64,000 nucleotides of DNA from Fibrella aestuarina BUZ 2. GTDB lineage: Bacteria; Bacteroidota; Bacteroidia; Cytophagales; Spirosomataceae. The translations under genes were made by a program, and so were the position numbers. This document shows positions 1 through 9,876 of the stretch, one piece after another (position 1 is the first letter of the stretch; each line of letters opens with the position of its first letter). The stretch is from the NCBI RefSeq assembly GCF_000331105.1, contig NC_020054.1:2983451-3047450 (forward strand), given 5' to 3'. A model generated the notes under the pieces. It was not told the DNA's origin and did no database searches. It saw only the letters and a list, made by a program, of their open reading frames with translations.

Positions 1-573
1 GAGGGCGATCGGGCCGCGTTTGCCCGGTTATACGACCTGTTTGCGGCCGACCTGTACCGCTACGGCTATAACCTGGTGCGCAACCGGCAGGTGGTGGAAG
101 ATTGCCTGCACGAACTGTTCCTGCACCTGCACGAAAACCGCAGTCGACTTGGACCGACCGATAACATCCGCTTTTACCTGTTCCGTGCCCTGCGTCGGCG
201 GCTGCTGGATACGGTGGGTCGGTTCAATAAGCTCGACTCGGCCGACTACCTGTTTGATGAGGCCCAGTTTTTGATTCAGCCCCACGAGACAGCCCTGATT
301 GCGGAAGAGTTGATGGATCATCAAAAACGAATCCTGATCGATGAATTGAACCGACTCCCTAAACGCCAGAAAGAGATTTTGTACCTGGTGTACATGAAGG
401 AGATGAGCTACCCGCAGGCGGCCGAGGTGATGGGCATTACCCTGAAGAGCGTGTACAATACCCTCAACGTTTCCCTGGCGGCGTTGCGGGCTACGATGCA
501 GCAGGCGTTGCAACTAAAAGGGGCATTGGTGAGCCTGGCGAGCCTGCTTACGGGTTACTTCGCAAATAATTAA
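1..573 (+). CDS. ECF-type RNA polymerase sigma factor (5' end outside window)
   Basis: This is a sigma-70 family extracytoplasmic-function sigma factor that would direct RNA polymerase to the promoters of the neighbouring glycan-uptake genes. The open frame runs from the first base, so the true start lies upstream. Region 2 is visible near the N-terminus (DLYRYGYNLVRNRQVVEDC) and the region 4 helix-turn-helix near the C-terminus (RLPKRQKEILYLVYM, then AAEVMGITLKSVYNTL). A FecR-type anti-sigma gene follows 66 bases later and then a SusC with an STN signalling domain, the classical trans-envelope switch of Bacteroidota. The protein is very similar to the one encoded at 19512-20093 on the other strand. 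Family assignment is secure; the regulated genes are inferred from position. Confidence 0.93.
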   Translation, partial: EGDRAAFARLYDLFAADLYRYGYNLVRNRQVVEDCLHELFLHLHENRSRLGPTDNIRFYLFRALRRRLLDTVGRFNKLDSADYLFDEAQFLIQPHETALIAEELMDHQKRILIDELNRLPKRQKEILYLVYMKEMSYPQAAEVMGITLKSVYNTLNVSLAALRATMQQALQLKGALVSLASLLTGYFANN

Positions 574-639
574 TTGGCCCGAAGACGGGAAAAACTAAGT
601 TAAGTCCTGTTTAACGAGTACCACCCTGATGCCTGTGCA

Positions 640-1611
640 ATGCCATACGCCACATTTACTGTCGACGACTTCTGCAACGATCCTTACTTCATCCAATGGG
701 TAGTACACCCAACCGATGAATCGAATCAGTTCTGGCAGGCGTTTATGGTGGACTATCCGCACAAGAGGGAGACGGTTCAACAGGCAATCGACTTCGTCAA
801 AACGATTCAGTTTCAGGAAATCGAGCCGTCTGAACTCGATCTGGCGCGGTTGAAGCAGCGTATCTGGGCCGACATCGACCAACCCGTGCGCGTGGTGCAG
901 TGGTATCGGCGGCCGGGCTGGCTGGCAGCGGCCATGGTGCTGATTACGCTGGCCAGCCTTGGCTGGTGGACCTACCAGGCGACGCCAACCCACCAGACGG
1001 CCTACGGAGAAACAAAGGAGCTTAAACTGGCCGATGGCTCGACGGTCACGCTCAATGCCAACTCCTCGCTCAAAGAAGGGGATAACCTCGCCGATGCGGC
1101 CGTTCGGGAAGTGTGGCTCAGCGGCGAAGCCTATTTCAGCATCGCTAAACGCAAGGGAGCCAAGTTTATCGTCCACACGGCTGACGCGGCCGTGGAAGTG
1201 CTGGGCACGGAATTCAACGTAAACACCCGGCGGAAGCAGACCAATGTTGTCTTGCTCGAAGGCAAGGTGCAGCTCACCACCGCCGATCAGCCCGCCGTGG
1301 TGATGAAACCCGGCGACATGGCGACCGTGTTGCCCCAGCGCCGACAGATTCAGCTTAAAAAAGTGGTACCCGAAGCCTATGAGGCCTGGCGAGAAGCCTA
1401 CCTCGTGCTGGATGGAAAAAGCCTGCCGGAGATCATCAGCACCCTGGAAGATACCTTCGGCGTCACCATCACGCTGAACAATGAGCGGTTGGCTGGCAAG
1501 ACGCTCAGCGGCAAACTGCGCACCAAAGTGGCCGACGATTGCATCGAGGATCTGGCCATCATTCTGGAGGCCGACGTTAAAAAAACGGGGGATACGTACC
1601 TGTTCGAGTAA
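640..1611 (+). CDS. FecR-family anti-sigma factor
   Basis: This is an inner-membrane anti-sigma factor that would hold the adjacent ECF sigma factor inactive until the outer-membrane SusC receptor signals substrate. The 323-residue product has a cytoplasmic N-terminal region (about 1-90), one membrane helix (about 92-111, WLAAAMVLITLASLGWW), a periplasmic FecR domain (about 118-225, with KLADGSTVTLNANS and VLGTEFNV) and a C-terminal DUF4974-type domain (about 240-323), the usual layout in Bacteroidota. It lies between the sigma gene and a SusC gene that carries the matching STN domain. The DUF4974 region would contact that STN domain. The start follows a short leader without a Shine-Dalgarno sequence, normal for this phylum. 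Confidence 0.93.
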   Translation: MPYATFTVDDFCNDPYFIQWVVHPTDESNQFWQAFMVDYPHKRETVQQAIDFVKTIQFQEIEPSELDLARLKQRIWADIDQPVRVVQWYRRPGWLAAAMVLITLASLGWWTYQATPTHQTAYGETKELKLADGSTVTLNANSSLKEGDNLADAAVREVWLSGEAYFSIAKRKGAKFIVHTADAAVEVLGTEFNVNTRRKQTNVVLLEGKVQLTTADQPAVVMKPGDMATVLPQRRQIQLKKVVPEAYEAWREAYLVLDGKSLPEIISTLEDTFGVTITLNNERLAGKTLSGKLRTKVADDCIEDLAIILEADVKKTGDTYLFE

Positions 1612-1665
1612 CCAGCGTCAGACAGTCGAAAGATTTAAAAATTAACCGGAAATAATCATAGAAAA

Positions 1666-1734
1666 AACGGGAAAAGGGCCAACCCCGTCTGTTTGACTAC
1701 CAATTACAGCCTAGTCAATCACACGTTTCCCGTT
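1666..1734 (+). promoter_or_regulatory. Inverted AACGGGAAA repeat upstream of susC
   Basis: The gap before the susC start holds AACGGGAAA at 1666-1674 and its reverse complement TTTCCCGTT at 1726-1734. The core ACGGGAAAA (1667-1675) also occurs at 585-593, just before the anti-sigma gene. Shared presence upstream of two genes expected in one sigma regulon makes it a candidate recognition element. It is short, and this role is inference. Confidence 0.3.
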
Positions 1735-1739
1735 TAACT

Positions 1740-4700
1740 ATGAAACGACATATCCTTTTTTACACGCTGGTACTCGGGTTAGTCTGGTTCAGCGGAATGC
1801 CGGATGCCGCCGCTCAGGTAACACTGGCCTCAATCAGGCAGGCAACAGACGGTGTAAAAGGGCAGGGAACCGGTACGAGCCTGCTGGTGCTGCTCAAAAA
1901 GCTGGAACTGATTCACAAAACCAGTTTCGTCTACCAGAAAGAGCTACTGGAGCATAAAACGTTTTCGGGGCCGTTCAACGAAACCGACAAACTAGAGCAG
2001 GTGCTGGAGCGGATACTGACGCCGGCCAACCTTCGGTTCAAAAAACTCAAAGGGGGCGATTATACCATCCTGCCCCGCAAGAGTCCTAAGGTTTCGTTTG
2101 ACGCCGACGACCTGAAACCCGCCGACAGCAGCCCCCGGCTTAGCCCCGAGATGCCCCTGCCGTCGGGGCCAATGGCAGGGGCACGGGCCGACTTCTCACC
2201 CGTCGCGCAGCCAAACCGGGTGGTCGATATGGTGGTGAAAGGCAAGGTGATCGATTCGGAGAAAGGCGAGCCGGTACCCGGCGTGAGCATTGTGTTGAAA
2301 GGGGCCGTGAAAGGCACGAGCACCGATGCCAAAGGCGAGTATGCCATTACGGTGCCCGATGCAGGTGCCGTACTCGTGTTTAGCTTCGTCGGCTTTGAAA
2401 AACAGGAGGTTGCCGTTGGGAATCGCTCGCAGCTGAACATCACGCTGAAGGCCGACATGAATCAGCTCAACGAGGTGGTCGTGGTGGGCTTCGGCACGCA
2501 GAAAAAAGCCACCGTGACGGGCGCTATTTCGTCGGTCAACACCAAAGAGTTGCTGCAGTCGCCGGTGGCCAACATCAGTAACTCACTGGTGGGGCGTATG
2601 CCGGGGCTTTTCGCCGTTCAGGGTAGTGGTGAGCCAGGCAACGACCAGTCGACATTGCGTATCCGGGGCGTCAGCACGTTTTCCGGCGCGGCCGACCCGC
2701 TTATTCTGGTCAACGGGGTACAGGTCAGCAATTATAACAACATCGACCCCAACGAAATCGAGAACCTGACCATCCTGAAAGATGCGTCGGCTACGGCCAT
2801 TTACGGCATACGCGGAGCCAACGGCGTGCTGCTAATTACCACCAAGCGGGGCAAAGTGGGTAAGCCGCAGTTTAGTTACACGGGTAACCTGGCCGTAACC
2901 AGCTTTACGAACCTGCGGAAAGGCATGAACAGCTACGATTACGCCAGTTCATACAACGCCGGCCTGAAAGCAGATAGCTACGTGTCGGGCGGCTACACGC
3001 CCAAATTCACCGACGACGACCTGGCCAAGTACAAATCGGGCGAGGATCCGATCTTTCACCCGAACTCAGATTGGTACGCGCTGGCCCTGAAGCCACAGGC
3101 GCTGCAAACCCAGCATAACGTGACCATCAATGGCGGCACCGAGAAAGTGCGCTACTTCGTGTCGGCGGGTTTTTTCAGCCAGGGCGGGCAGTTCAACAAC
3201 TCCGATGTCATCAAGGATTTCGACGCCAACCGCACCTACAAGCGCTACAACTTCCGGTCGAACTTCGATTTCGAGGTTACCAAACGCCTGAAAGCATCGA
3301 TCGACCTGTCGTCACAAACCGAAAACCTGACGGGCTCCAACTGGCCGACCGTGCGCATCATCGAGAGCATCGCTCGCTCAAACCCCATTACATCCCCCGG
3401 TATCATCGACGGCAAAATTGTGAATCTGGTTGGCGTTGCCGCCGTGAACAACCCCATTGCCGATATGTTCTCCAACGGCTACAACCGGCAGTACCGCAAC
3501 TTTCTGCAAGGGTCGATCCGGCTCGATTACATGCTCGACTTCATCACCGAAGGGCTGACCATGCACGGGCTGACAAACTACCAGAACAACAACACCGAAA
3601 CGCTGATTAACCTGCGGCCGCTGGTGACGTATAATGCCATCCGTTTGGCCGACGGAACCATCAATTACATTCCCCAGAACGTCGACCAGCCCTTTAGTTT
3701 TCAACAGCAGATCGGGAAAAATCGCCGCGCTTACGCCGAGTTCGGGTTCGATTACAAACGGGCCTTCGGGGAGCATTACGTAACGGCGCTGGTCAACTAC
3801 AACCAGACCAAATACTTCGATCCGACGCTGGCGTTTCTGGTGCCAAACGGCTATCAGGGCGTTGTGGGCAGGACAACCTACGGCTACAAAAGCCGGTACC
3901 TGGCGGAGTTCACCTTTGGCTACAACGGCACCGAGAACTTCGACGTGGGCAAGCGGTTCGGGTTCTTTCCCGCCTTTTCGCTGGGCTGGGTCGCGTCTGA
4001 CGAAGCCTTCTTTCCCAAAAATGACGTGCTAACGTACCTGAAATTCAGGGGGTCATACGGCGAAACGGGCAATGACCAGATCGGTAGTGATCGTTTCCTA
4101 TACCGGCCATCGGCTTACACGACGGCCACAAACGCATACTTCTTCGGCGAAGTAGGGAGCACGCAGACCGCCTACACCCGCTCGATCGAAGGCAAGCTGG
4201 GCAACCCCAACGTGACCTGGGAACGGGCCATTGAGCGCAATTTCGGCGTAGAACTGGCCTTGTGGAAGAATAAAATCCGCGTAACGGCCGATTACTTCAA
4301 CAAACAACGCGACAACATTCTGGCTAACCTGGGTACGGTGCCCATCACGGTTGGCGCCACGCTGCCCGCCTACAACCTGGGCAAGATGAACAACCGGGGT
4401 ATCGACGGCGACATTACCTACAACGATCAGCTTGGCAAGCTCGCTTTCTGGGTGAGAGCCAACTACACCTTTGCCCGTAACAAAATCGAATTCCAGGACG
4501 AAACCGTCCGGCCGTTCAGCTACCAGTATCGGACGGGGCAGCGCTACGGCCAGTTGTTTGGCCTGGTTGCCGATGGCCTCTACAACACCTGGGCGGAAGT
4601 GAACGACGCTAACCGGCCCATTTCGATTTACAATAGCAACAAAATCCAGCCCGGCGACATCCGCTACAAAGACATCAACGGCGATGGCGTCATCAACGCC

Positions 4701-5228
4701 GACGACGAGGTGCCCATTGGTTATTCCAACTTTCCCGAGAAAATCTTCGGTATCTCGTTTGGCGGCAACTACAAAGGATTCGACTTCTCGGTGCTGTTTC
4801 AGGGCGCCAGCAACGTGTCCATCGCCTACAACCGAACCCAGAACCGGGGCTTCTTTGAAGACCGCGCCGCACCCGCTTACCTCATAAACAGCTGGACCGC
4901 CGAGCGGTACGAGCAGGGCCTGCCGATTGATTTTCCCCGGTTTTCGCAGAACGGCACCTACAACCACAACTACGTCAACTCGTCGTACTGGATTCGTGAC
5001 GCCAGCTACGTGCGGCTGAAAAACGTGGAAATCGGCTACAACCTGCCCAAAGCGTTTCTGAGCCGGATTGGCCTGAGCGGTACGCGGCTCTACGTAAACT
5101 CGAACAACCTCTACACCTGGAGTTCGGTGTTTCCCGGCGTTGACCCGGAGCTGCCAACCGGCGTGACCAACGAAGAGCCATACCCACTCACCCGCACCCT
5201 TAACCTGGGGCTCAATCTCAAATTTTAA
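1740..5228 (+). CDS. SusC/RagA-family TonB-linked receptor with STN signalling domain
   Basis: This is a TonB-dependent outer-membrane receptor that imports glycan fragments and signals to the anti-sigma factor. The 1162-residue product has a signal peptide (about 1-26, ending DAAAQ), an STN domain (about 44-112), a carboxypeptidase-D-like regulatory domain (about 165-245), a TonB-box-like stretch (LNEVVVVGFGTQKK), a plug with the GEPGNDQSTLRIRG and DASATAIYGIRGANGVLLITTKRG signatures, and a long beta-barrel ending in aromatic LNLGLNLKF. The STN domain is typical of receptors controlled by sigma/FecR pairs, and that pair lies directly upstream. The partner SusD starts 6 bases after its stop. 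The transported sugar is not identifiable from sequence. Confidence 0.96.
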   Translation: MKRHILFYTLVLGLVWFSGMPDAAAQVTLASIRQATDGVKGQGTGTSLLVLLKKLELIHKTSFVYQKELLEHKTFSGPFNETDKLEQVLERILTPANLRFKKLKGGDYTILPRKSPKVSFDADDLKPADSSPRLSPEMPLPSGPMAGARADFSPVAQPNRVVDMVVKGKVIDSEKGEPVPGVSIVLKGAVKGTSTDAKGEYAITVPDAGAVLVFSFVGFEKQEVAVGNRSQLNITLKADMNQLNEVVVVGFGTQKKATVTGAISSVNTKELLQSPVANISNSLVGRMPGLFAVQGSGEPGNDQSTLRIRGVSTFSGAADPLILVNGVQVSNYNNIDPNEIENLTILKDASATAIYGIRGANGVLLITTKRGKVGKPQFSYTGNLAVTSFTNLRKGMNSYDYASSYNAGLKADSYVSGGYTPKFTDDDLAKYKSGEDPIFHPNSDWYALALKPQALQTQHNVTINGGTEKVRYFVSAGFFSQGGQFNNSDVIKDFDANRTYKRYNFRSNFDFEVTKRLKASIDLSSQTENLTGSNWPTVRIIESIARSNPITSPGIIDGKIVNLVGVAAVNNPIADMFSNGYNRQYRNFLQGSIRLDYMLDFITEGLTMHGLTNYQNNNTETLINLRPLVTYNAIRLADGTINYIPQNVDQPFSFQQQIGKNRRAYAEFGFDYKRAFGEHYVTALVNYNQTKYFDPTLAFLVPNGYQGVVGRTTYGYKSRYLAEFTFGYNGTENFDVGKRFGFFPAFSLGWVASDEAFFPKNDVLTYLKFRGSYGETGNDQIGSDRFLYRPSAYTTATNAYFFGEVGSTQTAYTRSIEGKLGNPNVTWERAIERNFGVELALWKNKIRVTADYFNKQRDNILANLGTVPITVGATLPAYNLGKMNNRGIDGDITYNDQLGKLAFWVRANYTFARNKIEFQDETVRPFSYQYRTGQRYGQLFGLVADGLYNTWAEVNDANRPISIYNSNKIQPGDIRYKDINGDGVINADDEVPIGYSNFPEKIFGISFGGNYKGFDFSVLFQGASNVSIAYNRTQNRGFFEDRAAPAYLINSWTAERYEQGLPIDFPRFSQNGTYNHNYVNSSYWIRDASYVRLKNVEIGYNLPKAFLSRIGLSGTRLYVNSNNLYTWSSVFPGVDPELPTGVTNEEPYPLTRTLNLGLNLKF

Positions 5229-5234
5229 ACCAGT

Positions 5235-6983
5235 ATGAAAACGATAATCAGGGCTGTTTTTTGTGGCATCCTGTGCCTGGTGGCCGCCGCCTGCGACAAA
5301 AATCTGAGCGAGTTTCTGGATAAAGCCCCCGGCGTCGACGTCAACGAGAATACCATTTTCTCGTCGAGAGTGCAGCTGGAAACGTTCATCACAGGTACGT
5401 ATCGCATCGGCATTCACTCCATTTTTACGTACAACGACGCGGCACTGATCCCCGCGCCAGCCAGCCGCACGTTTACCATCAACGCCGCCGCCACCGATGA
5501 AGCCGAAGCCGAGGTGACGTTCTTCCATACCGAAAACTGGAACGACGCCAACATCACGGCCAACGACAACCCGGTGGGGCGGGAAGACTACCGCTACTGG
5601 ATCCGCTGGACGGCCATACGAAACTGCAACATCATTCTGGAACGCCTCAACGACGTACCTGGCCTGGACGAAACCTACAAGAATCAGGTGATCGGCGAGG
5701 CGAAGTTTATCCGGGCGTTGAATTACTCGGAGATGCTGAAACGCTACGGTGGTGTACCCATCATCGACAAGCGGCAGCAGCTGACCGATGACCTGAAAGT
5801 GAAGCGCAATACCGTGGAAGAGGTCGTCAATTTCATTGTGAAAGACTGCGACGATGCCGTTTCGCTGTTGCCCGCTACCTACCCGGCGACCTTCCGGGGG
5901 CGGGCGACCAAAACAGTAGCCCAGATGCTTAAGGCTCGTACGCTGCTGTATGCCGCCAGCCCCCTGTTCAACACGGCCACGCCCTACCTGAGCCTGGGTG
6001 ACAACAACAAGCTCATCTGCTACGGTAATCAGGATAATGCACGCTGGCAAAAAGCAGCCGACGCGGCCAAAGCGGCCATCGAACTGGCTCCCGGCGGTGG
6101 CTTCGCGCTCATCACCGACAAAGGCACCGACAAGAACTACAAATTCATGTGGGAGCAGAACGACAACACCGAAATCGTGCTGGCCGAAAAAGCCTACGGG
6201 GCGCGGGGTCGCCAGCAGTTTCCGTGGTATGGCACCCAGCCGGCCGTTATTGCCCTTGGTTCGTGGGGTGGGGTGTCGGTGATGCACAATTTTATCCGGA
6301 AGTACGAAAAGAAAGACGGCACGCCCCAGACCTGGGATCTGGACAATGGCGGCACCGACCTGATGAAGAAATACGCGGAGCTGGACCCCCGCTTCGCCCA
6401 GACAGTCGGGTACAACGGCTCGTACTGGAACAAGGATTACCCGGTGCTGGAAACGTTTCAGGGCGGGCGCAATGCGGCGTCCTGCTGGGGTGGGGCCTGG
6501 ATGAAAAAACTGATTCCTGATTTGCTGTCGAGCACAGCCAACGCGGTGCCCAACTCCATTGTGTTCCGCCTGGCCGAGGCGTACCTGAACTACGCCGAAG
6601 CGCTCAACGAAGCCCAGGGCCCCGTGCCGGCGGCCTACGATGCCGTGAATACCATCCGGGCGCGGTCGGGGATGCCCAAGTTGCCAGCGGGGCTCACGCA
6701 GGAGCAATTTCGGGCGCGGGTTCGCAACGAGCGGGACATCGAACTGGCGTTTGAGGACCACCGCCTCTGGGATATCCGCCGCTGGATGATCGCCGAAAAC
6801 GAGGGCGTAATGAAGGGGAAGCTGTATGGCATGCGCATTTACAAGCTCGCCAACAGCACCACCGAATTCCGCTATGAGCCCTACGTGAAAGAGGTGCGCA
6901 CGTTCCTGCCCCGCATGTACCTCCACCCATTCCTGAATTCCGAAGTTTACAAGGGTTACCTCGTCCAGAATCCGGGCTGGTAA
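5235..6983 (+). CDS. SusD/RagB-family glycan-binding lipoprotein
   Basis: This surface lipoprotein would form the lid of the preceding SusC transporter and bind oligosaccharide. The 582-residue product has a lipoprotein signal ending VAAAC (Cys about 20), an N-terminal SusD-like region with the tetratricopeptide-type segment (FIRALNYSEMLKRYGGVPII) and a C-terminal RagB/SusD domain (FRLAEAYLNYAEALNEAQG, then RNERDIELAFEDHRLWDIRRW), in family order and length. It starts 6 bases after the susC stop, so the pair is co-transcribed. The final QNPGW is a common SusD ending. Ligand unknown. Confidence 0.95.
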   Translation: MKTIIRAVFCGILCLVAAACDKNLSEFLDKAPGVDVNENTIFSSRVQLETFITGTYRIGIHSIFTYNDAALIPAPASRTFTINAAATDEAEAEVTFFHTENWNDANITANDNPVGREDYRYWIRWTAIRNCNIILERLNDVPGLDETYKNQVIGEAKFIRALNYSEMLKRYGGVPIIDKRQQLTDDLKVKRNTVEEVVNFIVKDCDDAVSLLPATYPATFRGRATKTVAQMLKARTLLYAASPLFNTATPYLSLGDNNKLICYGNQDNARWQKAADAAKAAIELAPGGGFALITDKGTDKNYKFMWEQNDNTEIVLAEKAYGARGRQQFPWYGTQPAVIALGSWGGVSVMHNFIRKYEKKDGTPQTWDLDNGGTDLMKKYAELDPRFAQTVGYNGSYWNKDYPVLETFQGGRNAASCWGGAWMKKLIPDLLSSTANAVPNSIVFRLAEAYLNYAEALNEAQGPVPAAYDAVNTIRARSGMPKLPAGLTQEQFRARVRNERDIELAFEDHRLWDIRRWMIAENEGVMKGKLYGMRIYKLANSTTEFRYEPYVKEVRTFLPRMYLHPFLNSEVYKGYLVQNPGW

Positions 6984-7003
6984 GCACTCTCCTCCTGCGC
7001 TGT

Positions 7004-9850
7004 ATGAACGCCAAAAACTACTCTACTATAGGGCTGCTTTCGTTGCTGTACCTTGGCCTTTGTCAGGTTACGGAAGGCCAGGTGGCCACCAAGGATACAG
7101 TCACAACGGCCCGCCCGTTATCTTTTTCGGATCGGAACACCGACCGGCCCATCGCGTATGGGGTGCAGCCCGCCTGGAAGGTGACTAGCGCCATCTCGTC
7201 TGTTTCGGGCAACGACCTGCGTAAAAACCTGACGACCAACCTGGGTAACACGCTCTTTGGCCGCCTACCCGGCCTCACGGTTGGCCAGAGCGGTGGCGAA
7301 CCCGGCAACGACTCGCCCTCGCTTCGGGCGCGGGGTACCAACACCTACGGCACGGGCCGTAACGTACTGGTGCTGGTCGATGGCTACGAGAGTTCCTACG
7401 AGCAACTGGTACCCGACGAAATTGAAACCGTCTCGTTGTTGAAAGACGCGTCGGCCACGGCCATTTACGGCCTGCGCGGGGCCAACGGCGTGCTGCTGAT
7501 CACCACCAAACGGGGCGCCGACAGTCCGCTGGTGGTTAATTTCAGCACGCAGCAGGGGTTTCACACGGCCACCCGGCTCCCCCAGTTTCTGGGCTCGTAT
7601 GACTACGCCCGCCTGTACAACGAAGGGCTGAAAAATGATGGTAAAGCCCCGCTGTATACCGACACCGACTTAGATGCCTACCGCACGGGCAGCGACCCGT
7701 ATTTCCACCCCAACGTAAACTGGTATGATCAGGTGCTGCGGAAAACGGCCCCGATTTCGACCTATAACCTGAATTTTAAGGGAGGCAACAGCAGCGTTCG
7801 CTACTTCGTACTGCTGAACGCGGTGATGAGCAATGGCCTGTATAAGAACACCGGCGATATGGTTGCTGAAAGTGTCAACTCGCAGTATTCACGGGTCAAT
7901 TTCCGCTCGAACGTCGACATCAACCTCACCAAGCGCCTGTCGGCCTCGCTTACCCTGGGTGGGTCGGTGGAAGACAAAAGCAATCCGGGCGGCACCACCA
8001 CGGGGGGCATTTTCAATTCATTGGCCACCCTGCCGCCCAACGCCTTCCCCGTCTACAATGCCAACGGTACGTTTGGCGGCACCAGTGCGTTGAGCAACCC
8101 ACTGGCCAACCTCCTGCAAACCGGGTCGTACACCTCCAACGGCCGCACCATTCAGACGAACCTGCGCTTTACCGAGCAACTCGACATGCTGGCCCCCGGC
8201 CTGAGTGTGTCGGCGGCTGTGTCGTTCAACAATTTCTTCCGGAGTTACTCGGATAAAACGAAGCAGTATGAGCGCTACTTCGCCACCAAAGGCGTGGCCG
8301 GCGATACCCTCTACACGCGCTTCGGGCAAAATACGTCGCTGGTCGGTAACGAAGCCAACTCAGATCAATACCGGAACATCATCTTCCAGGGCTTCCTGAA
8401 CTACGACAGAACGATTGGTCGGCACAGCATCTCGGCCCTGTTGATGTACAATTCGGATAGCTACACCAATACCACGCAGGGCAGCAATGCCATCGAGAGC
8501 CTGCCGTTCAAGCACCTGGGTGGCGGCGGACGGCTGACTTATACCAACAGCGACAAGTACATCGGGGAGGTGTCGGTCGGCTACATGGGCTCGGAAGCCT
8601 TTCCGAAGGGTGGGCGATTCGGGTTTTTTCCGGCGGCATCGGTTGGCTGGATCGCCTCAAATGAGGCTTTTCTGAAGAATAACGCGCTGGTAACGTACCT
8701 GAAGCTGCGCGCCTCGTATGGCCTGACGGGGAACGACCAGATCGGCAGCCCCAACCGGTATTTCTACGAACAGCCTTATCGATACACGGCCGCCTACTAC
8801 CTGGGAACGGGCAACACGCAGGTGAATGGCCTGGTTGAAGGAGTCGCCAATCCGAATGTAAGCTGGGAGAAAGAAAAGAAACTGAACGTGGGCGTTGAGC
8901 TGACTCTGGCCAAACGGCTGGACATTGGCCTCGACATCTTCCGGCAGGATCGCTACGACATTCTGGCGGCACCCAACAGCACCGTGCCCCAATACATTGG
9001 CACTACGCTGCCCCAGCTCAACCAGGGTAAGGTGACCAACAGCGGCTTTGAGGCTACCGTTCGGTACAGCAGCGGGCCAACCACAGGTACGTCTGCCAGC
9101 CAGCTGCAGTACATGGTGGAAGCCAGCGGCTGGTACGCGCAGAACAAAATCGTGTATAACTCGGAAGCGATCCGGCTGTATGACTACCAGTATACGACGG
9201 GCCAGCCAATCGGGCAGCCGTTTGGGTTGCAGGCGCTGGGCCTGTTCCGGGATCAGGCCGATATCGCGGCGAGTCCCCGGCAGATTTTTGCCCCGGTGCA
9301 GCCCGGCGACATCAAGTACAAAGACCAGAACGGCGACGGCATCATCGACCAGAACGACACCCGCCCGATCGGCAACACCTCGATACCAACCCTCACGCTG
9401 AGTCTGCATTCGCGGCTTCAGTACAAAGGCTTCGATCTGGAATTCCTGTTTCAGGGGGTAACCGGCCGAACCACGTATTTCGGCGGTACGCTCTTCCAGG
9501 CGTTCCAGAACAACGGGCAGGTGGGCCCCATTGCGCTGAACCGCTGGACGCCCGAAACGGCCGCCACGGCAACGTACCCACGGCTGTCGGCCTCCAATAA
9601 CCTGAACAACTTCCAGTTTTCCGATTACTGGCAGCGCGATGGTAGCTTCATCAAGCTACGTAGTCTGGAGCTGGGCTACACCGTTGCTAGTCAGCTTATT
9701 AGCCGTGTAAAGCTGAGCAACGCCCGCCTGTTCGTGAATGGGACGAACCTGTTCTCGCTCGATCGCATGGACGGGTATGCCGACCCCGAGGTGATTGGTG
9801 GCTATCCACCGTTGCGCACCGTCAGTATAGGCATCCGGCTTCAATTCTAA
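7004..9850 (+). CDS. SusC-like TonB-linked receptor, short N-terminus
   Basis: This is a second SusC-type outer-membrane receptor. After a short signal-like leader (LLSLLYLGLC) and a linker, the 948-residue product goes almost directly into the plug (VTSAISSVSGNDLRKNLTTN, GEPGNDSPSLRARG, KDASATAIYGLRGANGVLLITTKRG) and barrel, ending in SIGIRLQF. It lacks both the STN domain and the carboxypeptidase-D-like domain of its upstream relative, and no clear TonB box is seen. It therefore probably cannot signal to FecR and may depend on the first receptor's switch. It begins 20 bases after the first susD and is followed 26 bases later by its own susD, so the locus has two transporter pairs in series. 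Confidence 0.92.
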   Translation: MNAKNYSTIGLLSLLYLGLCQVTEGQVATKDTVTTARPLSFSDRNTDRPIAYGVQPAWKVTSAISSVSGNDLRKNLTTNLGNTLFGRLPGLTVGQSGGEPGNDSPSLRARGTNTYGTGRNVLVLVDGYESSYEQLVPDEIETVSLLKDASATAIYGLRGANGVLLITTKRGADSPLVVNFSTQQGFHTATRLPQFLGSYDYARLYNEGLKNDGKAPLYTDTDLDAYRTGSDPYFHPNVNWYDQVLRKTAPISTYNLNFKGGNSSVRYFVLLNAVMSNGLYKNTGDMVAESVNSQYSRVNFRSNVDINLTKRLSASLTLGGSVEDKSNPGGTTTGGIFNSLATLPPNAFPVYNANGTFGGTSALSNPLANLLQTGSYTSNGRTIQTNLRFTEQLDMLAPGLSVSAAVSFNNFFRSYSDKTKQYERYFATKGVAGDTLYTRFGQNTSLVGNEANSDQYRNIIFQGFLNYDRTIGRHSISALLMYNSDSYTNTTQGSNAIESLPFKHLGGGGRLTYTNSDKYIGEVSVGYMGSEAFPKGGRFGFFPAASVGWIASNEAFLKNNALVTYLKLRASYGLTGNDQIGSPNRYFYEQPYRYTAAYYLGTGNTQVNGLVEGVANPNVSWEKEKKLNVGVELTLAKRLDIGLDIFRQDRYDILAAPNSTVPQYIGTTLPQLNQGKVTNSGFEATVRYSSGPTTGTSASQLQYMVEASGWYAQNKIVYNSEAIRLYDYQYTTGQPIGQPFGLQALGLFRDQADIAASPRQIFAPVQPGDIKYKDQNGDGIIDQNDTRPIGNTSIPTLTLSLHSRLQYKGFDLEFLFQGVTGRTTYFGGTLFQAFQNNGQVGPIALNRWTPETAATATYPRLSASNNLNNFQFSDYWQRDGSFIKLRSLELGYTVASQLISRVKLSNARLFVNGTNLFSLDRMDGYADPEVIGGYPPLRTVSIGIRLQF

Positions 9851-9876
9851 GACAGCAGTTAATCAAGACAAACCCA

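Noticed and set aside
4098..6926. A 942-codon open frame antisense to the first susC and susD genes
   Set aside because: It has no recognisable domain, its composition is that of a reverse-strand shadow of GC-rich coding DNA, and the plus strand here encodes two certain proteins.
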